This document shows, one piece after another, positions 34,697 to 44,194 of a stretch of DNA of 64,000 nt. The notes beneath the pieces are model-generated. The model was not told the DNA's origin, ran no database searches, and was given only the letters and a program-made list of their open reading frames with translations. The stretch comes from Myxococcales bacterium (GTDB taxonomy: Bacteria > Myxococcota > Myxococcia > Myxococcales > Myxococcaceae): the NCBI GenBank assembly GCA_020846875.1, contig JADLDB010000179.1:84994-148993 (forward strand), given 5' to 3'. The position numbers and the translations under genes were made by a program. Positions within the stretch are counted from its first letter, which is position 1, and every line of letters starts with the position of its first letter.

Positions 34697-35074
34697 ATGA
34701 GCACGACGGCACTCTCACTCGAGGCGCTCTTCGGGGACCTGAACCTGGACCTCGAGCCCGAGCTGCCCGCGGACCTGGAGCGGCACCTCGCCGACTCCCC
34801 ACCGCCGGCGCCCGCCGCCACCGCCTTCGCCGCCGACGCCGAGGCCGCCCTGGACGCGCTGGGCTTCACGCCCGCCTCCGCGCTGTTGTCCGACGCCGAC
34901 GCCCGCTCGCGGGCCACCCAGCCGTACGACTTGACCCACGGGGAGTTGGCGCAGACCGTGTCGATGTGGGGCGACGACGAGCGCTTCTCGGCCATCAGCA
35001 CCACGCCGGTGGCCCTGGACGACCTGCCGGAAGACGCCTACCCGACGCAGTTCACCCTGCTCGAGCTGGAGTGA
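34697..35074 (+). CDS. Small acidic hypothetical protein
   Basis: A 125-residue protein starting at an ATG with GGGAGG six bases upstream. It is strongly acidic and Ala/Leu/Asp-rich, with a Pro/Ala stretch (about 36-42), and no signal peptide or membrane segment. It is probably largely disordered. The next gene, a HAD hydrolase, starts 48 bases downstream, so they may be co-transcribed. No family recognised. Confidence 0.6.
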   Translation: MSTTALSLEALFGDLNLDLEPELPADLERHLADSPPPAPAATAFAADAEAALDALGFTPASALLSDADARSRATQPYDLTHGELAQTVSMWGDDERFSAISTTPVALDDLPEDAYPTQFTLLELE

Positions 35075-35122
35075 ACCTTCAAAGGGCCACCCGCCCGCGA
35101 CCGGTGGTAAGGACGAGGCCCC

Positions 35123-36001
35123 ATGGCCATTCGCCTCGTCGTCACCGACATGGACAACACGCTGTACTCGTGGATCGACTACATCGTCCCGGCCGTGGAG
35201 GCGATGGTGGACGCGGTGGTGAAGGCCACCGGCTTCCCGCGCCTCAAGGTCGTCCAGTCCTTGAAGGCCGTGTACACGAAGTACGAGTCCAACGAGTACC
35301 CCTTCGCCCTGCAGGAGTCCTCCCTCTTCCAGGACTTCCCCGAGTTCGGCAGCTTCGACAAGCTGGTCATCGAGCCCGCGCGCATGGCCTTCTCCGAGGC
35401 GCGCCGCAAGTACCTGCGGCCCTACAAGGGCGTGGTGGAGACGCTGGCCGCGCTCAAGGAGCGGCACGTCTTCGTGGTGGCGCTCACCGACGCGCCGCGA
35501 AACCCCGCCGAGCAGCGCGCGCGCCGCATGGGGCTCGACCAGCACCTCACCGCCCTCTACACCATGCCGGGCTTCCAGTTTCCCCGCACCGCCGAGGGCG
35601 AGGCGCTGGTGGCGCCGGACATCCTCCACAAGGAAGAGAAGGGCGACTACCGCGCGGCGTGCCCCGTCTTCGAGCTGCCCCGCGAGTGGGAGAAGCCCAA
35701 CCCGTCCGGCCTGCAGAAGATCCTCGGCACCTACGGCCTGTCCCCGAAGGAGGTGCTGGTGGTGGGCGACTCGCTCAAGAAGGACGTGGCCATCGCCAGG
35801 GAGCTGGGCTGCCACGACTGCTGGGCGGAGTACGGCACCTACGTGTCGCTGGAGTACCGCGAGCGGCTGGACATCATCTCGTCGACCGCCATCACCCGGC
35901 GCCACGCGGCGTCGGTGTTCGAGACGGGCCCGCAGGCGAAGCCGTCGCACACCCTGTCCAACTACGGCCGGCTGCTCGAGCTCGTCGACGCGCTGGCGTG
36001 A
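35123..36001 (+). CDS. HAD-superfamily hydrolase
   Basis: A 292-residue cytosolic phosphatase-type enzyme. Motif I is VVTDMDNTL (nucleophile Asp plus acid/base Asp two residues on). Motif II is ALTDAP, and the late motifs are EKPNP with Lys and GDSLKKD with the Mg-binding Asp. A helical cap of about 90 residues lies between motifs I and II, so it is a C1-type HAD. The substrate cannot be predicted. The ATG has GGACGAGG upstream. The kinase gene follows 50 bases after the stop. Confidence 0.85.
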   Translation: MAIRLVVTDMDNTLYSWIDYIVPAVEAMVDAVVKATGFPRLKVVQSLKAVYTKYESNEYPFALQESSLFQDFPEFGSFDKLVIEPARMAFSEARRKYLRPYKGVVETLAALKERHVFVVALTDAPRNPAEQRARRMGLDQHLTALYTMPGFQFPRTAEGEALVAPDILHKEEKGDYRAACPVFELPREWEKPNPSGLQKILGTYGLSPKEVLVVGDSLKKDVAIARELGCHDCWAEYGTYVSLEYRERLDIISSTAITRRHAASVFETGPQAKPSHTLSNYGRLLELVDALA

Positions 36002-36051
36002 AGCCGGCGAAGGGCGCTCCACGGCAATGCGCGACGGCGTAGAGTCCCGTC

Positions 36052-37176
36052 ATGGCCCGCCCCCCACCGCCGCCCCTGGCCGAGGGCACGCAGCTCAAGG
36101 ACTACCGGCTGGTGCGGCGAATCGGCACCGGGGCGATGGGGGAAGTCTACGAGGCGGTGCACTCCGTCATCGGCCGGAAGGTGGCCATCAAGGTGCTGCG
36201 CATCGGGGTGGACGAGGCGCTCAACGCGTCCCGCCGGCTCCTGGAGGAAGCGCGCGCCGTCAACGCCATTCGCCACGCGGGCATCGTCGACGTCTTCGAC
36301 GTGGGCGTATACGGGGAGCGCCGCCCCTACCTGGTGATGGAGCTGCTCGAGGGCCGCACCCTGAGTGAGCGCCTCAAGGCCGACGGGCCGCCGCCGCTGC
36401 ACGAGGCGCTGGCCATCCTCGAGGGGGTGCTGGGCGTGCTGGCGGCCGCGCACCGGGCGGGCGTCATCCACCGGGACTTGAAGCCCAGCAACGTCTTCCT
36501 CCTCAAGGGCCGCGAGGGCGCCGCGGCGGTGAAGCTGCTGGACTTCGGGGTGGCGCGCCGGGAAGGCCGCGAAGAGGCCCTCACCGGCCCGGCGATGGCC
36601 GTCGGCAGCGTGGGCTTCATGGCGCCGGAGCAACTGCAGGGGCAGGCGGTGCCGGCGAGCGACCTCTACGCGGTGGGGTGCCTGGCCTTTCAGCTCATCG
36701 CCGGGAAGGCCGTCTTCCCGCTCAAGAACATCCCCGAGGCGGCCCGGCGCCACCTGCTGGAGCCGGCGCGGAAGCTGCGCACCGTGCGCCCGGACACAGC
36801 CCCGATGCTCGAGGCCTGGGTGGATATGCTGCTGCAGAAGGACGTGGCCCAGCGCCCCCGCACCGCCGAGGCCGCCTTCAACGCGCTGCGCGCGGTGCAG
36901 CACGAGCAGAGCGAACCCAGGACGGAGCCGTCGCTGTCCAGGGACCCGGCGCTGCTGAGCGTCATCCGCGCGCACAAGAAGACGGACCTGGTGCCCGCCT
37001 TCGAGCCGCCGTCCGGGGCGAAGTCCGTCACCACCGAGCCGGTGCGGCCCGTCGTGCCGTCGAAGCAAGCCGGCCCCGTCCCGCACCCGCCCATCGACGA
37101 GCGGCCCACGGTGGTCGCCGGGAAGGACGACGACGAGGACACGCTGGACGGGAACAAGACGCTCGTCGACACCTGA
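36052..37176 (+). CDS. Soluble Hanks-type Ser/Thr protein kinase
   Basis: A 374-residue kinase without transmembrane segment. The Gly loop is GTGAMGEVY (residues about 24-32), the Lys is in VAIKVL, the catalytic loop is HRDLKPSN (about 140) and the Mg loop is DFGVAR (about 163). An APEQ motif follows. The C-terminal 90 residues are low-complexity and acidic (DDDEDTLDG), with a short Thr-rich tail that could be phosphorylated. It lies next to the HAD hydrolase on the same strand. Confidence 0.9.
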   Translation: MARPPPPPLAEGTQLKDYRLVRRIGTGAMGEVYEAVHSVIGRKVAIKVLRIGVDEALNASRRLLEEARAVNAIRHAGIVDVFDVGVYGERRPYLVMELLEGRTLSERLKADGPPPLHEALAILEGVLGVLAAAHRAGVIHRDLKPSNVFLLKGREGAAAVKLLDFGVARREGREEALTGPAMAVGSVGFMAPEQLQGQAVPASDLYAVGCLAFQLIAGKAVFPLKNIPEAARRHLLEPARKLRTVRPDTAPMLEAWVDMLLQKDVAQRPRTAEAAFNALRAVQHEQSEPRTEPSLSRDPALLSVIRAHKKTDLVPAFEPPSGAKSVTTEPVRPVVPSKQAGPVPHPPIDERPTVVAGKDDDEDTLDGNKTLVDT

Positions 37177-37209
37177 CCTGGGCCAGTGCTGCTGCTTCTG
37201 GCTGAGTGA

Positions 37210-38691
<1,482 letters not shown>

Positions 38692-38695
38692 CGCT

Positions 38696-40000
38696 TCAGC
38701 GCGCCTCCAGCAGGTTGGACTCCAGCGTCTTCGCCTCGGCGCCCATCGCGTCGCCAGGCCGCGCGGCCTTCTTCACCTCGCGCGCGAGCTCCAGCGCCCG
38801 GTCGTGCTTGCCCAGCCGCGCGTACGCGAGCGCCAGGTTGTAGCGGGGCCGCAATTCGGCCTTCGGCGCCAGGGTGGCCGCCTTCTCCAGCAGCTTCACC
38901 GCCTCCTGGTGCTTCTCCTTCACCGTGGACTGCACCAGCAGCGCGCCGAGGTTGGCCAGCGGCTTCCACTCTTTGGGCGCCAGCACCATCGCCTGCCGGT
39001 AGGCGGCCTCGGCCTTCGCGTCGTCCGGCACCGCCTCGTAGAGGTTGCCCAGGTGGAAGTGCGCCTCCCAGCTCTTCGGGTTGCGCTTCAGCGCCTCCTT
39101 CGCCGCGCGCTCGCTGCCCTCCACGTCCTTGTCGAGGAGCAAGAGGCCCGCCAGGTTGAGCCACCCCTGCTGGTGGTCCGGCACCACCTGGAGCTCCCGC
39201 TTCACGTAGGCCACCGCCGCCTGGGTGTCGCCCTCCATCATCGCCGCGGCCAGCGCCTTCTCCAGCAGCACCGGGTGGTCGCCGCACGCCTCGAGCCCGT
39301 CGTCCAGCGCCGCCCGCGCCCCGCCCAGCGCCTTCTGCGCGAACAGCACGTCCGCCAGCGTGGCCCACGCGTCCAGCTTCCTGGGCGCCAGCTTCGCCGC
39401 GCGCTCAAGCGCCTTCACCGCCTCCTTCCCCTGGCCCGCCTTCTGGTACGCCACGCCCAGCGCGAGGAAGGCGTCGGCGTTGCCCTTCTCCAGCCCCGCC
39501 GCGCTCTCCAGCAGCGTAAGGCCCTCCTCCAGCTTGCCCAGCGCCGCCAGCACCCGCCCGAGGTTGAAGACGCACAGGAAGACGTCCCCCGAGAGCTTCG
39601 CGCCCTTCGCCAGGTTGGTGAGCGCCGGCTTCTCTTCCCCCAGCGCCTCGTGCACCAGGCCCAGCAGCGTCCAGGACAGCCCCGCGTCCGGCGCCAGCCT
39701 CGTCGCCGCGAGGGCGTGCACCTTCGCCGAGTCCCGGTCGCCGAGGAAGAGGGCCAGCCGCGCCAGCCCGAAGTACGTCTCGGGCAGCGAGGGGTTCCGG
39801 TCCAGCACCGCCTCGAAGCAGGCGCTCGCCTCGTCGAGCTCCCCCGCCCCAAGCGCCGCCTCGCCGCGCGCGAGCAGCTCCTTCGTCTCGTGCGCCGTGC
39901 CCGCCTTCGCTTCTGCTTCCGCGAAGAGCGCCTTCGCCTCGTCGTACTTCCTCGCCTTCAGCTTCTCGAAGCCCTTCTCGGACAGCGGGTCGCGCGCCAT
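38696..40000 (-). CDS. TPR-repeat protein
   Basis: A 434-residue soluble protein built almost entirely of about ten to eleven tetratricopeptide repeats of 34 residues (typical units: YFGLARLALFLGDRDSAKVHA, WLNLAGLLLLDKDVEGSERAA). It has no signal peptide, so it is probably a cytosolic scaffold. The ATG at 40000 follows the upstream stop cluster and starts the first helix (DPLSEKGFEKLKARKYDEA). It is convergent with the tyrosine phenol-lyase gene. Confidence 0.85.
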   Translation of the reverse strand: MARDPLSEKGFEKLKARKYDEAKALFAEAEAKAGTAHETKELLARGEAALGAGELDEASACFEAVLDRNPSLPETYFGLARLALFLGDRDSAKVHALAATRLAPDAGLSWTLLGLVHEALGEEKPALTNLAKGAKLSGDVFLCVFNLGRVLAALGKLEEGLTLLESAAGLEKGNADAFLALGVAYQKAGQGKEAVKALERAAKLAPRKLDAWATLADVLFAQKALGGARAALDDGLEACGDHPVLLEKALAAAMMEGDTQAAVAYVKRELQVVPDHQQGWLNLAGLLLLDKDVEGSERAAKEALKRNPKSWEAHFHLGNLYEAVPDDAKAEAAYRQAMVLAPKEWKPLANLGALLVQSTVKEKHQEAVKLLEKAATLAPKAELRPRYNLALAYARLGKHDRALELAREVKKAARPGDAMGAEAKTLESNLLEAR

Positions 40001-40166
40001 GGTGGCCCGGGAGTGTGGCACCGCGTGGTTTCCTTGCAAGTGCCCGACATCAATGCGTTTCTCGTGGGGACGCGCCCTGTCACCCTGCTTTCCACGGCCC
40101 GCACACAACGGCCCACCCTCACCGGCGAGAATCCTTTCAACGTCGCACCTCTTTGGGAGAAAACCC

Positions 40167-41789
40167 GTGTCCCGCATCGACCGCCCGTCCACCAAGCCCG
40201 CCGCCCCGAAGGCCAGCGCACCCCGCCACCAGCCCACCAAGCGGGTGGCGCAGGACATCGCCCGGCTGAAGAAGGCGAAGAACGCGCAGGTGACGAAGGC
40301 GGAGGACGGCCGCGCCACCAGCCTCGAGCGCACCACCACCCGCAAGGACACCACCACCACCTCGCGCCTCGACGAGCGCCAGGGCCACCTGCTGGAGTCC
40401 ACCTTCGAGTACTCGAAGTCCACCAGCAAGCCGGGCCTCGAGCGCGAGACGACGTACCAGAACAACACCGACATGCTGGGCCGGCGCTCCTCCGCGGCGC
40501 GCACCGAGACGACCCGCGAGCTGGAGAACGGCCGCGAGTCGAAGGCCTCCAGCAAGACGACGGACATCTGGGGCACCACCCAGCAGCTCACCGAGACGAA
40601 CAAGGAGCTGTCCTTCGAGAACGGCTCCGAGACGTCCAACCGGCGCCTCTCCCGCGACTCGCGCGGCAACCGCCTCACCTCGTCGGACGTGACGCGGGTG
40701 GAGCAGCAAGGCAAGTCCGTCGTCACCACCAACGCCAAGCGCGAAGTGGGCAGCGAGCGCAACACCGCCTCCAGCACCACCTGGGAAGACCAGGTCTTCC
40801 GCCTCAACGACACGGTGGACTGGAAGAAGACCGACAGCGTCGGCAAGAGCTACCTCAAGGAGACGGAGTACGACGCGTCCCGCATCCAGGCGAAGGCGGA
40901 CAAGGTCGGCAACGCGGTGGACAAGGTGCTGGGGTGGCTGGGCCTCGAGCCGAAGGAGTGGAAGAGCGAGGTGCCCGCGGACCGGATGAAGGAGGTCGCC
41001 TGGCACGAGGGGGACAACTCGTACGTGGGCGCGCGCTACGGCGTGTCCGGCAACCAGAGCCTGTCCTTCGACGGCAAGGGCCTCGACGGCACCTTCCACC
41101 GGGAAGCCACCGCCGGCGTGTACGCCAACGCCTCGGGTGCGGTGCAGGGCCGCTTCGGTGAGGCCTCCTACGACGCGCGCGCCAAGGCGGAGGCCACGGC
41201 CAGCGTGGACGCGCGGGGCCGGCTGGACTCCAACGGGCTGGACGCCACCGTCAACATGAAGGTGGGCGCGTACGTAGACGCCGAGGTGACGGGCATGGCC
41301 CGCACGCCCGGCCTGTACTTCGGCGGCACCGAGCTCTACGCGGCGGTGGAAGGCAAGGCGCGCGCCTCGGCCGAGGTCAGCGCCGAGGCCACCGGGCAGG
41401 TCTCCATCACCCGCCGTCCGCCCACCGCGGTGGTGACGGGCACCGTGGGCGCCTCCGCCGTCGCCAAGGTGGAAGGTGAGGTTCGCGCCTCGGCCGGCCC
41501 CTTCACCATCGTGGGCAACGCGTACGCCAGCGCGGGCGCCGAGGCGAAGGCCACCGGCATCTTCGGGTACCAGGACGGCAAGCTGAAGCTTGGCGGCAGC
41601 GCGGGCGCGGCCCTGGGCGTGGGCGCCGGCGCGGGCGTCACCGTCGAGGTGGACGTGAAGCAGATCGGCGACATGGCGAAGAACGCCGCCGACCTGAACA
41701 AGGACGGCAAGCTGGACTGGAAGGACGCAGCGCAGGCGGTGAAGAAGACCGCGAAGTTCGCGCTCCCCGGGCTGGGCCTGTTCCTCTGA
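40167..41789 (+). CDS. Large hypothetical protein with EF-hand-like C-terminal motif
   Basis: A 540-residue protein starting at a GTG with GGGAGA seven bases upstream. Residues about 20-240 are very rich in Thr, Ser, Arg and Glu with short repeats such as TTTRKDTTTTSR, and look disordered. Residues 290-500 are Ala/Gly/Val-rich with alternating beta pattern (for example ATAGVYANASGAV, KARASAEVSAEATGQV) like a repetitive beta-structure. The C-terminus contains DLNKDGKLDWKDA, a canonical EF-hand/dockerin calcium loop. There is no signal peptide. I do not recognise the family. A self-assembling or surface structural protein is possible, but the sequence alone does not show it. Confidence 0.65.
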   Translation: MSRIDRPSTKPAAPKASAPRHQPTKRVAQDIARLKKAKNAQVTKAEDGRATSLERTTTRKDTTTTSRLDERQGHLLESTFEYSKSTSKPGLERETTYQNNTDMLGRRSSAARTETTRELENGRESKASSKTTDIWGTTQQLTETNKELSFENGSETSNRRLSRDSRGNRLTSSDVTRVEQQGKSVVTTNAKREVGSERNTASSTTWEDQVFRLNDTVDWKKTDSVGKSYLKETEYDASRIQAKADKVGNAVDKVLGWLGLEPKEWKSEVPADRMKEVAWHEGDNSYVGARYGVSGNQSLSFDGKGLDGTFHREATAGVYANASGAVQGRFGEASYDARAKAEATASVDARGRLDSNGLDATVNMKVGAYVDAEVTGMARTPGLYFGGTELYAAVEGKARASAEVSAEATGQVSITRRPPTAVVTGTVGASAVAKVEGEVRASAGPFTIVGNAYASAGAEAKATGIFGYQDGKLKLGGSAGAALGVGAGAGVTVEVDVKQIGDMAKNAADLNKDGKLDWKDAAQAVKKTAKFALPGLGLFL

Positions 41790-41792
41790 CCG

Positions 41793-42980
41793 TCAGTAGG
41801 CCCACAGCGCGTGGGCGTAGCGGCGAGCCGTGTCCAGGTTGATGGCCAGCAGCACCAGCAGCGCCGCACCCGCAAGCCCCTTCGGCCGCCGGGAGGCCTC
41901 GTCTCCGGCGAAGAAGAAGAGCGGGAAGACGGGCGCGGCGAAGCGGAAGGTGTTCACCAGCTCGCCCTGCGGCAGCTGCACCAGGAAACAGAGCAGCGCG
42001 TAGAGGCCCAGGGCGGGCGTGCGGCGTGTCAGCCAGGCGCTGCCGCCGAGGAAGAGCCACCACGCCACGTACCGCAAGACGTTCTGCGCGTCGGTGGACT
42101 GCCACTCGTTGCCGAAGACGAGCGTCTGGAGCGCCCCCAGCGGAGAGTCCACGTGCGCCCACGCGCGCTGCGCCCCGAGGAAGGTGAAGGCGCTGCCCGA
42201 AGCCAGGTGCTGGAAGAGGAGGAAGCCCCCCACCCCGCCGAGCGCGAGGCCACCCGTGACGAAGGCCGCGCGCAGCCGGCGCTGTGGCTCCACGGTGAAG
42301 GCCAGCAGCGCCGCGGACACCCCCACGAAGACGCCCTGGTTGCGGGTGAGGCAGCAGGCCGCCGCACACAGGCCCGCGAGGACGGGCCGCTTCCTCGACG
42401 CGAAGAAGAAGGCGCCGAAGGAGAGGAGCAGGAAGAGCGACTCGGTGTGGACGGAGTGGAAGACGTAGCTGGCGGGGCCGAGGAGGAAGACGAGCCAGCC
42501 CAGGCGGGTGCGGGGCGCGAGGCCTTCGGGCAGTGCAGTCCTCGCGGCGAGGGCACACCCCACGCAGAACACGAGGAAGAGCCCCGTCGAGAGGAAGCAG
42601 CCGACTACCGGCACGTCCACGAAGCGCAGCACGAAGGAGCCGCCGCGCAGGAGCATCGGCCACGCCGGGTAGAAGACCCACAAGTCGCCCGAGTAGCCGT
42701 CGCGGGCGATGGAGACGTAGTGGCCGCCGTCCCAGTGGAGGAGGAGCGCGCCGAAGGACTCCTGCCGCTTCGCCAGGGCGTGGAGCCACAGCGCGAGGTG
42801 CCCGGCGAAGAGCGTCAGCGTCGAGCCGAGCGCGAAGCGCGGAGTCAACGGGGCCGTCAGCCAGGGGCGACTCGGCGTCACCGGGGCTTCATGGCTCAGC
42901 GCGGGCGGAATGGGGCGAAGAAACAACAGCCCCGGGGTGAGCCGTCCTGCAGGTTCCTCCCGCGCCGTGCCGAACGTCAC
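41793..42980 (-). CDS. PIG-V-like GT-C mannosyltransferase family membrane protein
   Basis: A 395-residue protein with about eight to nine transmembrane helices. The motif LLLHWDGGHYVSIARDGY near residue 80 matches the W-D-x-x-H-Y/F...A-x-x-G-Y signature of the GPI mannosyltransferase 2 (PIG-V) family of GT-C glycosyltransferases, followed by a Y-P-x-W-P motif. These enzymes use dolichyl- or polyprenyl-phosphate sugars; the acceptor in bacteria is usually unknown. The start is a GTG with GAGGGG upstream. It is convergent with the preceding gene. Confidence 0.75.
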   Translation of the reverse strand: MTFGTAREEPAGRLTPGLLFLRPIPPALSHEAPVTPSRPWLTAPLTPRFALGSTLTLFAGHLALWLHALAKRQESFGALLLHWDGGHYVSIARDGYSGDLWVFYPAWPMLLRGGSFVLRFVDVPVVGCFLSTGLFLVFCVGCALAARTALPEGLAPRTRLGWLVFLLGPASYVFHSVHTESLFLLLSFGAFFFASRKRPVLAGLCAAACCLTRNQGVFVGVSAALLAFTVEPQRRLRAAFVTGGLALGGVGGFLLFQHLASGSAFTFLGAQRAWAHVDSPLGALQTLVFGNEWQSTDAQNVLRYVAWWLFLGGSAWLTRRTPALGLYALLCFLVQLPQGELVNTFRFAAPVFPLFFFAGDEASRRPKGLAGAALLVLLAINLDTARRYAHALWAY

Positions 42981-43098
42981 TCAGCCCCTCGGCCCGGGGC
43001 TCCTGGGGCCAGGGTGACTCGGCTTCGGTCCCGCTGACGCCCGGAGCCCGCCGCCCGTACGCCCGTGGATGTCAGACCCACACAGTAGAAGGCTCGCC

Positions 43099-44025
43099 AT
43101 GACCGCGTGGGCGAGTGTGGTGGAGTTGGTGAAGTCGCAGCACGGACTGATCACCCTGGAGCAACTGCGCGACCGCGGGTGGACAGCCCCGAAAATCCGC
43201 TGGTGCCTCGAGTCCGGCCGCCTCGAGCGCGCTCACAACGGCCTCTACCGCCTCCCCGGCTTCCTCCGCACCTTCCGGCACCGCGCAGAGGAAGTCCTGC
43301 TGCTGGCCGGCATCGGAGCCGCCTTGTCGCACGCCAGCGCCGCGCATCTCTGGGGCCTCGACGGCTTCGAGCAGGCGCCCACTCACGTCGACATCAGCCT
43401 GCCCGCCCGCCGTAAGCTGCGCCCACTGCCCGGCGTACACATCCACCGCCCTCGTAACCCGTTCGACTGGTCGCCACGCTGCGGCCTCGCAGTCACCCGC
43501 CTCGCCCAGACCCTGGTCGACCTCTCCCCGTCCCTCGACGACGAGGCTCTCGAAGTCGCTCTCGACTCCGCGCACCGCCGGTACCAACGCATCGGCCATT
43601 GGCTCGAAGACCTCGCCGAACAGAAGTCCGCTCGGACGACGCCCGGACTCGGCCGCCTGCTTGGCCTGGTAGAAGAACGACGGGGCCAGCGCACCGACTC
43701 ACCGCTCGAAGTGCGTGTCTGGCGTCAGCTCCGTGCCGCTGGGCTTCCCCGCCCTCGGCTTCAGCACGACGTCTTCGACGCCGCCGGCTTCGTCATGCGG
43801 GTCGACTTCGCGTGGCCCCACCACCGCGTCGCGGTCCACGCCGACAGCTTTCTCTGGCACGGTCGCCGCGTCGCCTTCGACCGCGACGCCGAACAACGCA
43901 ACCGGCTCAAGGCCCTCGGCTGGGAAGCCCTGGAGATCACCCACGCGATGCTCTCCACGGACTGGACTACACAGCTCGCACAGCTCCTCGACGCTCGCGC
44001 TCCCCAACTGCGGCTCTCGCTCTGA
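43099..44025 (+). CDS. AbiEi-like/DUF559 nuclease-fold protein
   Basis: A 308-residue protein. The first 90 residues form a winged-helix AbiEi-type antitoxin domain (LITLEQLRDRGWT...LERAHNGLYRLPG). The C-terminal 110 residues resemble the VSR-like DUF559 endonuclease fold (MRVDFAWPHHRVAVHADSFLWHG, RLKALGWEALEIT). The acidic residue that normally follows the second strand (V-E-x-D) is here His, so nuclease activity may be altered. No AbiEii toxin or other toxin gene follows; the next gene is convergent. The start is the ATG at 43099, which has GAAGG at good spacing; an upstream ATG at 43069 has none. Codon use is slightly less GC-biased than neighbours, compatible with transfer. Confidence 0.75.
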   Translation: MTAWASVVELVKSQHGLITLEQLRDRGWTAPKIRWCLESGRLERAHNGLYRLPGFLRTFRHRAEEVLLLAGIGAALSHASAAHLWGLDGFEQAPTHVDISLPARRKLRPLPGVHIHRPRNPFDWSPRCGLAVTRLAQTLVDLSPSLDDEALEVALDSAHRRYQRIGHWLEDLAEQKSARTTPGLGRLLGLVEERRGQRTDSPLEVRVWRQLRAAGLPRPRLQHDVFDAAGFVMRVDFAWPHHRVAVHADSFLWHGRRVAFDRDAEQRNRLKALGWEALEITHAMLSTDWTTQLAQLLDARAPQLRLSL

Positions 44026-44027
44026 CT

Positions 44028-44077
44028 CACGTGGGCCCCGAAAACGTCGTCCTGACAACACTTTCGAGGCCCACGTG
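44028..44077. other. Long inverted repeat after the AbiEi/DUF559 gene
   Basis: The arms CACGTGGGCC (44028-44037) and GGCCCACGTG (44068-44077) are perfect reverse complements. The stem continues inward, after a single C/A mismatch, with CGAAA (44039-44043) and TTTCG (44062-44066), giving 15 paired bases around an 18-base loop. It begins two bases after the stop of the AbiEi/DUF559 gene and lies between convergent genes. A bidirectional terminator is plausible, although no T-run follows. A mobile-element end or regulator-binding site is an alternative. Confidence 0.5.
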
Positions 44078-44194
44078 GCTTCCTCGTGGGGACTTCATCA
44101 CGTGCGCACCCTCGCGGCGGGTCGAAGGGGCTCGCGGGGACGAGCACGGCGAGAATCCTTCCGATTCCACCGCTCGCTCGAGAGCCCACGCCGC

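Noticed and set aside
43099..44025. Type IV toxin-antitoxin pair
   Set aside because: Only the AbiEi-like domain is present. No nucleotidyltransferase toxin gene lies next to it.
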